DNA from: Gordius sp. MW1
Taxonomy: Eukaryota > Nematomorpha > Gordioida > Gordea > Gordiidae
Length of the DNA: 64,000 nt
Assembly (NCBI GenBank): GCA_964036665.1
Contig: OZ038526.1
Location: forward strand, 18,972,001-19,036,000
Reading direction: 5' to 3'
Shown here one piece after another: positions 24,909 to 36,900 of the stretch; the first letter of the stretch is position 1; each line of letters opens with the position of its first letter. A program made the position numbers and the translations under genes. The notes under the pieces were generated by a model. That model saw only the letters and a list, made by a program, of their open reading frames with translations. It searched no databases and was not told where the DNA came from.

Positions 24909-27900
24909 ATGGCGGAAAATGCTTTAGACAGTGATGACTATGAGCGAGAGAAACCACAACAACCCGTAACCCGTTATCCCCTCAAAGTGGATTATTGCGG
25001 AGTGTGCACCATGCCCGTAGAGTATTGTCAATACTCGCCGAGCTACGAACAGTGTCGGAGGTGGTTAGAAAAGAATATACCAGAGGTCTTTGCACAGCTG
25101 TTTTTAGCTCAAATGCCGGCGGGGGGCACTGGACGATCAGCTGATGTGATCGAGGCGGAAAAGATGGCGGCCGATCACATCCGAGATAACCTGTTAGATG
25201 GGGCCGGTTCAATGTCCAAGCGACAAACTAGAGGAGGTAAGGGAAATAGTACCAAGATGGCCGCCGTCACAGGGCCCAAAGGCAAGATAAACCCGAAATC
25301 GGCTGCGGTCAAAATATTTACAGCGCCCCGTGGAAAGAAGAAAGCGGTCACGGTTGTAACGGGTCTTTCAGAATTCGGCGTAGATTTGAAAGTGCGACAT
25401 ATATATTTTCTTTGCTTTACAAGTCATGAGCGTAATTTTAAAGAAATGTTCTCGATTAATTGCAAGCGTTTTGCATAAGAGCAGACGATAATAATAGGTT
25501 CATATTGTACAATAGCAATTTTAATCGCAAAATTTAATTTCAAAACTTTTTTTTGGATTCCTGGCCTCTTTTAAGAAAGAAGATAAAGTCATTCTACTCA
25601 TATAACGCTTCTTTTATATTATTATGATATAATTGTAGTATTTTAAACTAATAGTGTTATGATCATGGAAGTAGACGATAGATAACACTGGTCAACAAAA
25701 AAATAACCGGGAAACGGTCAACGTATTCTGATAGAGTTTTTGTGGTGAACACAAATATGTTTTTCGTTTTTTTCCTATACGTCAAGTTTTTTAGATATTT
25801 CGATTCAAAGATGCGAAAATGACCGTTTTTGACCCTTTTCGATGCTCAATAGAGCGATATTGAATGGCTAAAAAAAATTTTAACCTATAAGTGGTAGAAC
25901 CAACTTAGGGTAAAACATTGAAAAATGATTTTTTCCCCTATTGTTTTTACTTTTTCAATATATCGAATTTCAATTAGTCCCTATGCGAAGCGGCATCCTT
26001 TAAGCCTCCCTCCCTCCCTCTCTATCTAATTGGGTTTATAACACTATATTCTTGGTGCTTGTGAGTGATTGATGGATGATGTGGGGGTGTGGGTGTGTAA
26101 GAGTAGTGGCGTAATACGAGCTTTCCTCTAGTAGAGAGGGAGGATGACAGGCGTAGTAGTAGGAATTATACACCTGCGGGCCGGGCCTGGGCCGATATAT
26201 AACGTAACGGGCTCGGGCCGGTTATACTTAAGGCCCGTTAGAAGCCCGTTAAAAAATTTATTAGATTAAGTATAAAAGAAGGTGTTTTTATAATGTTCTA
26301 ATTTGTAATTATTTTATGTATATTTTTAATTAACAAGGAAAGTTGAATTTTGTTTCCATCCTAGTTCATTAATTCATCAATAACTCAGCCCGCATTATAA
26401 ATGTTAAAGATAATTTATACACGTGATCCCATGGGCGGAACCAATTTAAATTGGAGAGGGGCAGTTTAAATAGGGCGAAAAATGTTTTTTTTCATCAGGA
26501 ATGTTTGGATTTGGAGGGGTGCAGCTGCCCATTTTTGCCTCCCCATTTATACCGTCTAGCAATATTGAGTGAATAAATTTAATATTAATTGCTTATGCAA
26601 TTTATGGGCTCGTTTTTGGTTGTCCGTCCGTCGTTCGTCCACCAAGTTATTGGCGCCAGCCTTTTTTAAATTAAATTAATATATTGTTCTTGTTAATACC
26701 ATTGATAATATGATTTTTTGACCGTCCGCAGGCTACTGACCATTGAAAAAAATTACCATTGGCCAAATAAATCGAAATTTTTTGTTCGTTTTTGAATAGG
26801 TTAACATTGATAATTACCCTATGCCCTCCACTACAAGGGCCTATGCCTCTACTGATATGGGTCCCTGTTAATTAAATTAATATTTTGTTCTTGTTAATAC
26901 CATTGATAATATGACTTTTTGACCGTCCGCAGGCTACTGACCATTGAAAAAAATTACCATTGGCCAAATAAATCGAAATTATTTGTTCGTTTTCGAATAG
27001 GTTAACATCGATAACTACCCTATGCCCTCCACTACAAGGGCCTATGCCTCTACTGATGTGGGTCCCTGTGCTCCTACAAAAGTTTTAATTGCTATGCAAT
27101 TTATGGGCTCACTTTCTATTTTCCGAATGTCTTGTCACGCGCCGAATGTCTTGCACCGAATGTCTTGTCACGCTTTTTTTAACAGTATAGATATTGAATT
27201 TAACTAGTTTCTAGGTTAAAATCCCGGTTAATTTAACCAGTTTTTGGGTTCGAACCCCGGGTTTTTTTTGACTATTATGATTGTTCCTGTTACTACCAAT
27301 GCTATTATAACTTTTTAGCCGTCCGCTGGCTACTGACCGATGGAAAAAATGACCATTGGCCAAAATGGGAATCGGAATTATTTTTTTCGTTTTTTTTTCA
27401 CTATTATGATTGTTCCTGTTACTACCAATGCTATTATAACTTTTTGGCCGTCCGCTGGCTCCTGACCGATGGAAAAAATGACCATTGGCCAAAATGTGGA
27501 TCGAAATTATTTTTTTCGTTTTTTTTACTATTATGATTGTTCCTGTTAATACCATTGCTATTATGACTTTTTGGCCGTCTGCTGGCTGCTGACCTATGGA
27601 AAAAAATGACCATTGGCCAAAATGTGATTCGAAATTTTTTTTCTCATTTTCTTTTGACTATTATGAATTGATATCCACTTTTAACGTGTCCTGGCTGCTG
27701 ACCTATGGAAAAAAATGACCATTGGTCAAAATGTGATTCGAAAATTTTTTTCTCATTTTTTTTTGACTATTATGAATTTATATCCACTTTTACCGTGTCC
27801 TGGCTGCTGACCAATGGAAAAAAATGACCATTGGCCAAAATGTGATTCGAAAATTTTTTTCTCGTTTTGTTTTACTCTTATGAATTTATATCCACTTTTA

Positions 27901-30900
27901 CCGTGTGCTGGCTGCTGACCAATGCAAAAAAATGACCATTAGCCAAAGTCAGCATCAAAATTTTTTTTTCCGTTTTTTGGCTATCATTGACTTATAGAGT
28001 ATCTGTTGGTACTGACCAATGGAAAAAAATGACCATTGGCCTAATTTTTGATTTTTTTAATTAAAAATTGTTCAAATTCAACAAAAAATTTCTCCCAACA
28101 ATTCTGCAAAATCTTATTGTGATGTTTTAATTTACGATACAATATATTGATAGAATTAGAAACTAACACAAAATTTGAAACCTCCTTCAAAGGTATAATG
28201 CTTTTCTATCTTTTTTAAATTAATGCATAAGAGGTACCCCACCCTCATCTCTATCTCCCTCGCTTTCGGGCGGGGTCGGGTTTTAATTGCTACGTTAAAT
28301 TAATGCATAAGTATATCTATTCGTTTTTGAATTGGGTAACATTGATATTAATTGCTATAATTACCCTATGCCCTCCACTACAAGGGCCTATGCCTCTACT
28401 GATATGGGTCCCTGTGCCCCTACAAAAGCCTATGCCTCTATTAATGTGGGTTCGAACCCCTGCGAACGTTTCTGAATTGCTGGTTCGATTCCCGGAGAGG
28501 GCAAATTTTTTTTTTATTTTTTAAATTAAATTAATATATTTTTCCTGTTACTACCATTGATAATATGACTTTTTGGCCGTCCGCTTGTTCTATTATTGTT
28601 TCATTTTATTTTATAATAAACATAAATAAAAGTTGTTTACTTTTAATTGCTATGCAATTTAACTAGTTTTTGGGTTAAAATCCCGGAGTTTTTTTGACTC
28701 TTATGATTGTTCTTGTTACTCTCATTGATAATAAGACTTTTTGGCCGTCCGCTGGCTGCTGACCAATGAAAAAAATGACCATTGGCCAAAATGTGAATCC
28801 GAGTTTATTTTTTCGTTTTTTTTGACTATTATGATTGTTCCTGTTACTACCATTGCTATTATGACTTTTTGCCCGTCCGCTGGCTCCTGACCGATGGAAA
28901 AAATGACCTTGGCCAAAATGTGAATCGAAATTATTTTTTTCGTTTTTTTTTGACTATTATGATTGTTCCTGTTCCTATCATTGCTATTATGACTTTTTGG
29001 CCGTCCGCTGGCTGCTGACCAATGGAATAAAATGACCATTGGCCAAAATGTGATTCGAAAACTTTTTTTCGTTTTTTTTTTTACTATATGAATTTATATC
29101 CACTTTTACCGTGTCCTTGCTGCTGACCAATTGAAAAAATGACCATTGGCCAAAATGTGATTCGAAAATTTTTTTTCGTTTTTTTACTCCTATGAATTTA
29201 TATCCACTTTTACCGTGTGCTGGCTGCTGACCAATGGAAAAAAATGACCATTGGCCAAAGTGAGCATCAAAATTTTTTTTTCCGTTTTTTTGGCTATCAT
29301 TGACTTATAGAGTATCTGTTGGTACTGACCAATAGAGAAAAAATGTCCATTGGCCAAATTTTTGATTTTTTTAATTAAAAATTGTTCAAATTCAACAAAA
29401 AATTTCTCCCAACAATTCTGCAAATTCTTAACATTGTGATGTTTTATAATATAATGTTTGTTAGACACTTAATCACTAAAGGCCATAAAAACTAATGTAA
29501 TACGCAATTAGATGCAAATACTAAATCTAACCCTAACCCTTGCCTATATTACATTTTGCCTATAAATGGAAAATTTGTATAAATAATTAATTAATCATTA
29601 GGCATTTAATACCCCCTATAGGCATTCTCGCCCCTTCCCACCTTTCTCGCCCATAAATTGCATAGCAAATATGATATATTTATACGAAGTACAGATGAGT
29701 CGTCCCCCCTTCCCTTCCCCTCTTCCCTTCCCTTCTCCCCCTTCCCACGAGGGCCGAAGGCCCGAGTTTTTTATTTATAATTATTTATATTAATTCCTAT
29801 GCAATTTATAGGCTCTCTTTTGGTTATCCGTGCTGTCCATCCTGTCCTGTCCAACTTGTAATTTTTCAATAATTGCCGTGGAAACTTATAGGGGTTTTTA
29901 TGGCGTGGACTTATTTATCTATGAAAGACTTTTATTTAGCTGACCGCTGATGGGCTTTATTTTTTTTGACCTCCCCTAAGCTCAAATTCCACTATTGTTT
30001 TTGTGGCTGACTGATTACCCTTATTAATAAACTTTTTTTGGCAATTTGTCTAGGTTGTTAATTTATAACGGATGAATGCGAAACTGGCTAAATAATTCCC
30101 TGCAAATCAATGCTGACTGTTGCTAACTTCTACTTTATCTGACCCCGATCAAATGACAAAATTTATATACTCATTATCATTAACAAATTTAAAAACAAAT
30201 TCTACCATTTATTTCCTTAAGTTACTTTTATCACTGTTTTCTCATTTTATATCAATAACCTAATTATTTAAAATGGTGGCAAAGCAAAGAAGCTAAGTAG
30301 TTTTATTAAAACATTATAACATAAATAAGGGTTTTAAAAGTTTATTTGGTTATATGGTTTTATGTATCCTGAAGTGCCATTTGTAAAAAAAAATTTGCAC
30401 TTATACCTTATGGAAAAATACACATATGGTTTAAATTTTATCATTATTATTAAGATAATAGTAACCTCGGGCTACGACTAGCCCCGGTCTCCCCTAGGTC
30501 GTTTCTTAAAAGAGAGAAGAACTCGAGTGACCGGGAGTTACCAATTTCTTTTTAAACAATTTTTATTAACATTTTTAACACAAACATATTGTTTGCCATA
30601 TCGATAAAAAAATTTAAAAAAAAAAATTTTTCGGGCCCGGGCCGGGCTCGGGCTTTTTATAAAATTAGCGGGCCGGGCCCGGGCTTATAATTTAATATTT
30701 TGACGGGCTGGGCCGGGCTTTTAAATTTTTATTACGGGCGGGCCGACTGACCTAAACAGGCCCGTTGCAGGTCTCTAGTAGGAATAGTTCGTATTAACCC
30801 ACTACTATTGCATCTACCACACTCATCAATCACTTACATGACTAAGGGTATAGTGTTATATAAGCATACTAGCTGTGCCCGGCCAAGCGTTGCTTTGGCT

Positions 30901-33900
30901 CAGTCCTTAAGTGGTTAAATAAGTATAAGCTATTAATAAGACTTATCTAAAATGGGGTCATATATGAAATAATTTATAATGTGAAAGGTCCGAATGATTT
31001 TATGAACCCACTATTTTTAGTATATATTTATATAATATGACAAACCAAATGCAAATTCTGTTTTAGTCATCAAATCCGACTAAAATTAAATGTTTTTGAA
31101 AAAATTGCTTATTAATGCTGTTACTTATACAATAATACCATTATTTTATTTTTTTAGTTAGCTGATTTATTTGAAATACACTTTTCTTAAATATAATAAA
31201 ATAATTAATTGAAGGATGGATAATTATTAAAAATATGCTTCTATGATCGACCACGTGATAATAATGACAAAAACTGCATAATTTAAATTTTATTTATTTA
31301 ATTTAAATAGTCTGTTAAACCCCAATAATTTTAACCGTATACTGTAACATTTTTATTATACTTTTAAATATCTAATTCGAGAAAACTTCAGCTTTGTATG
31401 TATGACGTCATTATTGTATATGCTGCTATAAATGAAACTGGACGGGAAATGTCAGATATTTTTAAAACAAAAAGGTATATTAGGAATCTGAAAAAGCTAT
31501 TTTACCCCTGGCCTATCTGGGCATCTACGGCTAAATTTTCGCTCGAATCGGATCTGAAGTTTCAGAATTTAGCCCTTTTTTAAAACCAAAAGGCCGAGAA
31601 ATGTCCGATATTTTTAAAACTAAAAGGAATTTTAGCAATCTGAAAAAGCTATTTTACACCTGGCCGCCCTGAGAACCTGCGGGTAAAGTTTCGCGCGAAT
31701 CGGGCCGGTAGTTTCAGAATTTATTCTCATTTAAATATCTCATTTAATAAAAATTAATGATAGATAAATAATGACATTTATATATAAATAGCATTTACTC
31801 AGAATAATCAACGTTGGACTATTTTATATTACATTTAAATTATATATACTTTCATCTTTCTCATTTAAAATATCTCATTTAATGATAATGAGAAAAATTC
31901 ATCTTCTTCACTTATATATTTTCTCAAATAATCTATAATTTTATTTATTTCAGGTTAATTCATAAATTTTTTGTTGTCACCGTTAAGAAAAGATGACGTT
32001 TAAGAAATTTAATTCATAAATTTTATGTAGTCTTGTCACCGTTAAGAAAAGATGACGTTTAAGAAATTTAATTCATAAATTTTATGTTGTCAAGAAAAGA
32101 TTACTAATTACTACAAACTACTATAAGTGATACACTTTTACTACAGAACTGTCTGTATATTCAAATTTTCGACGAACGCGAGGAGGTGCGTTTGATTGAC
32201 ATTTTATTGAACGTCAAAACGCATAAAACCCAATATCTCGAAAACTAAAAGGAATTTTAAGATTCTGAAAAAGCTATTTTACCCCTGGCCGCCCTGGGAA
32301 CCTAGGGGTAAATTTTCGCGCGAATCGGACCGGTAGTTTCAGAGATTAGCCCTTACATACATACATACACTTTACTTTATATATATAGATAAGCCAATTA
32401 GATAGAGAGGGAGGGAGGCTCAAAGGAAGCCGCGATTTCGCATAGGGACTAATTGCATTTTTGATAAAAAAGTAAAAACAATAAGGGAAAATATTATTTT
32501 TTATGTTTTACCCTAAGTTGGTTCTACCACTTAGAGGTTTAAAAAAAATTTTAGCCATTCAATATCGCTCTATTGAGCATCTAAAAGGGTTAAAAACGGT
32601 CATTTTTGCAATTTTGAATCGAAATATCTAAAAAACTTGACGTATAGGAAAAAAACGAAAAACATATTTGTGTTCACCATAAAAAACTGTATCGGAATAC
32701 GTTGACTGTTTTCCGGTTATTTACACACCATTATTTGTTGACTAGTGAATAATAGGTTCATATTCATATTATACATAATTGTGTATAACAGATTAACACG
32801 TTGTCAATTTGTTTATTTTATATTTGTATTAGCAGATCACAGCTTTTTTTGGGTGCGATTTTTTAAAACAAAGAAATTTTTAATTTGTTAAAGATGTTGT
32901 TCACTATTTGCTTTAAAATTAGGAGTCAAATGGGTTTTGTTCACACGAATTTAACATGGTAATTTTTACCTTTTTACAGCAAAATATTCGAAAAAATGAT
33001 TGATTCAAATGTCTTCTACACCTGATTTTACATGACAAAATACATGAAACTAATTAGAATTAAATTTTTTGCTTTAAAAACTGAATATGCGTTAAAAACA
33101 AATTAAAAAACGATATCTTTTTTCCGTTACATTTTTTAATTGCTATGCAATTTATGGGCTCGTTTTTTGTTGTCCGTCCGTCCGTCCACCAAGTTATTTG
33201 CCGCAGACTTCTGACCTGGGGGTTCAAGTTCAATCCCAGGAGAGGACAAATTTTTTTTTAAATTAAATTAATATTTTGTTCTTGTTAATACCATTGATAA
33301 TATGACTTTTTGACCGTCCGCAGGCTACTGACCAATGAAAAAATGACCATTGGCCAAATGAAACGAAATTTTTTATGAAACTGCCTGGGAAATGTCCGAT
33401 ATTTTTAAAACGAAAAGGTATTTTAGGAATGTGAAAAATTTTACCCCTGGCCGCCCTGGGAACCTACGGGTAAAGTTTCGAGCGAATCGGGCCGGTAATT
33501 TCAGAATTTAGCCCTTTTTTAAAACTAAAAGGAATTTTAGGATTCTGCATGAGCTATTAATTTAAATTTTATATATTTAATTTAAATAGTTTGTTAAACC
33601 CCAATAATTTTGACCGTATACTGTAACATTTTTATTATACCTTTAAATATCTAATTCGAGAAAACTTCAGCCTTGTATGTATGACGTCATTATTGTATAT
33701 GATGCTATAGATGAAACTGGCCGGGAAATGTCCGATATTTTTAAAACGAAAAGGTATTTCAGGAATCTGAAAAAGCTATTTTACCCCTGGCCGCTCTGAG
33801 AACCTACGGGTAAAGTTTTCGAGCGAATCGGGCCGGTAGTTTCAGAATTTAGCCTTTTTTTAACACTAAAAGGAATTTTAGAATTCTGCAAAAGCTATTA

Positions 33901-36900
33901 ATTTAAATTTTATTTATATAATTTAAATAGTTTGTTAAACCCCGATAATTTTGACCGTATACTGTAACATTTTTATTATATTTTTAAATATCTAATTCGA
34001 GAAAACTTCAGCCTTGTATGTATGACGTCATTATTGTATATGATGCTATAAATGAAACTGGCCGGGAAATGTCCGATATTTTTAAAACGAAAAGGTATTT
34101 TAGGAATCTGAAAAAGCTATTTTACTGGCCGCCCTGGGAACCTACGGGTAAGGTTTCGAGCGAATCGGGCCGGTAGTTTCAGAATTTAGCCCTTACATAC
34201 ATACATATATTAATTTATTAATATACATACACTTTACTTTATATATACAGATTAACTATTTTTCCCTCCCCCCTCATTTACGCCACTGTTTTCTTAAAAA
34301 TTTTGCATAATTTGGCGGCCCCCCGGCATGCTTCGGCCCCCTAAGGGGGCCGCGACCCCCAGGTTAAGAATCACTGATCTAAACATCAATGGCAATTAAC
34401 AATTTAGAAATAAAAATAAGTCAGTGCCACCACAACACAAGCAGGCACAGTATTTATTGATTTTTCCTCCTCACTTTCTAATATAATAATTCTAGCAGAG
34501 AGGGAAATCAATGGGAAAAGTCAATTCTTAAAACGACAACTGACAGCTTGGCTAGGGTTTAGGGGTTCCTAGTTTGACAAAGATTATGATCCTCCAAGCA
34601 CTGTTCAGAATTAATATCACTAAACCTTAAACTTCAAAATTATCTCTCTCTCGCGCGCAATTTATTCCTAAAACTTTATTTAAGATAATATTTTCCTGAA
34701 TCTGAATGATACCTTTTAATTTTTTATATCTATGATGCCTTTATAGTCTCGACTCTCGAATCCTTTTTTAGATTTTATTCAATGGTTTTTATTTAAATTA
34801 CATCATATCCATTTTGATATTTTTGATTATAAAATTAATGATTCAAGGAAGACGAAAATATTTTTTTTTCGTATTTTAAATTAAATTTAAGTTTCTCTAC
34901 ACATTATCAAGGGAAAATTACCTAAACTCATTTCCGTGATTTAAAATTTTCCAAATTCACTTAAATTTTTTTTTTCGTTTTCGAATTGGTATATTAGTTA
35001 ACATCGATAATTATCCTATGCCCTCCCGTAGAAGGGCCTCTACCATGTCTTCATTTATTTGTATGTTTACCGCCTGAACTTCACAAATACATATTAATTA
35101 TTCCCAAAAACATATTGGCCAAATTGTCGAAATTTTTTTTTGGTTTTTTTTTAAATTAATATATTGTTTTTGTTAATACCATTGATAATATGGCTTTTTG
35201 GCCGTCCTCTGGCTGCTGACTAATGGAAAAAAATGACCTTTCGCCAAATTGTAATACGAAATTATTTTTTCGTTTTTTTTGACTCGTATGTATTTATAGA
35301 CCGTCTCTTGGTACTGACCAATAAAAAAATGACCATTGGCCAAATTGTTTTAAAATAAAGGCTAAGATTTCAAAATGCTCCTCCCAAAATCATTATAAAA
35401 TACTGAAACAAATTCTTGAATTGATTTACTAATTAGTTATTTATTTGATGATCAAAAAACGCCTATTACTGAAATATTTTAAATCAGTGGTTCTTAACCT
35501 TTTTATATACGCGGCCCCCCCCCCAAATATTTTGTAATTTTTTTTGCGTCCCCCCATTTTTTACATAATAATTTATATTTGTTAAATTATCTGTAATATA
35601 TTGATTTTCTATTATTGTTTCCTTTTATTATATAATATACATAAAACAACTTTATTATTTCATTATCTATTTAAATGACATAAAAACTTCTACCATTCAA
35701 AAAATTATTTTCACTATAAATAATAAGTTTTACAGCTTTTTTTAATACCAGCAGGGTGTGAGTGGTTATAGCGAACGTCTTGTAAACAGAAGGCAACGAG
35801 TTCGAATTATTAAACGCTTTCTGTGATTGGATTTTGACAGCTTTCAGCGTTGAAGCATAAAATTTATCTAACATTGTCTAAAACCCATTAACTGTATAAA
35901 ATGAAAAATTTTAGGGTTCGATTTCTAAATCTTAACAATTTTTTCACTCAGGTATTCCCTAAATAATATTTTAAATTTCATAAATGTTTCATATTTTATA
36001 AATAACTTTCTAATCAAATTAATTTTTTTCACACCAAAAATCTAATTTACTGCTTACCGTATGGACAAATTTGGGATTTAAATAGTGCCTTAAAAACTCA
36101 TTAAAATCAACTTTAAAATTTTTGGCATGTTATGTAAACCAGTTATCAATAAAGCAATTAATAAAACGATGCATCTTTTAATTTTTGTTATTGTTTTATT
36201 TTACAATTTAAAATTTGACCTTAAATGATCTTGATTAAATAGGATGACCAAAATATCGTTCTAACCATAACATTGAATTACTAATCATATACAAAAATAT
36301 TTCGTGTCTAATCTAAGATATAATCCAATTTTTTGTAATTTACTAAAATGTCAAAAAATGATCATTTTGCTCCTCCCTAATTTATTATTGCCCCCTCTAA
36401 TTCCAATGCCAGCTACGCCCATGGCTATTTTCCTTAGTCGCATAAACTGCAGACCAAAGAGTTTTTGGTCAAACCTTTTGTCTGTTTATGTTTAATCGAC
36501 CAAAACCAATGGTCGACCAAACAAAACCCAGTCGTTTTTACAGCATTACTTACTTCATAAACTATAATTCCAAAATGCACGAGTGCTATGCAATTTATGG
36601 GCTCGCTTTTTGTTGTCCGTCCGTCCGTCTGTCCAACGTTCTTAATTGTAGGTTCGATACCTGGAGAGGGCAAATTTATTTATTTTTTTTAAATTAAATT
36701 AATAATTAACTAATAATTTTGCATTTTATACCCCCCTATAGGCATTCTCGCCCCTTTCCACCTTTCTCGCCCATAAATTGCATAGCAAATATGCTACGTT
36801 TATACGGAGTATAGATGAGTCGTCCCCCCTTCCCCTCTTCCCCCCTCCCCCTTCCCACGAGGGCCGAAGGCCCGAGTTTTTACCTGCGTTTGCTTAAAAT

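Larger units (their letters stand above)
26167..30777 (+). mobile_element. 4.6 kb hAT-type element, GC-rich ends, exact 8-bp TSD
   Basis: The left end reads TATACACCTGCGGGCC and the right end GGCCCGTTGCAGGTCTCTA; flanking direct repeats GTAGGAAT lie at 26159-26166 and 30778-30785. Ends are rich in GGCCCG and GGGCCGGGC motifs. The edges (about 26167-26586 and 30160-30777) match, in opposite orientation, the element at 40439-45074, so both belong to one family. The centre (26587-30160) is filled with tandem arrays and repeats of other families. No transposase frame is recognisable. The element was inserted into the loop of the foldback element. Confidence 0.85.
25686..32747. mobile_element. Foldback DNA element with about 430-bp inverted arms, split by later insertions
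   Basis: The left arm (25686 to about 26115) and the right arm (about 30788 to 32747, minus an inserted repeat at 30867-32392) are inverted copies. The outer ends are CACTGGTCAACAAA and TTTGTTGACTAGTG. Shared internal blocks include AAAACATATTTGTG, AACTTGACGTATAGG, CAATAGAGCGATATTGAATG/inverse, CCTCCCTCCCTC and TATAGTGTTATA. Removing the two insertions leaves an element of about 900 bp that is almost wholly palindromic with a loop of about 50 bp. No transposase is seen, so it is a non-autonomous foldback element. Target duplication is unclear (ATAA on the left, AATAA on the right). It lies in the long DENR intron. Confidence 0.75.

Noticed and set aside
27211..29468. Minus-strand open frames of 92-114 codons with repeated HFF and ANGHFF motifs
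   Set aside because: They are translations of the minisatellite arrays, with no sign of selection for coding.
29520..29545. CTAACCCTAACCC resembling telomere repeats (also near 41850)
   Set aside because: Only two units, inside a dispersed repeat shared by two places; not a telomere array.
25686..32747. Reading the foldback element as a Polinton or other large virus-like element
   Set aside because: No coding sequence of that type; the size is explained by later insertions.
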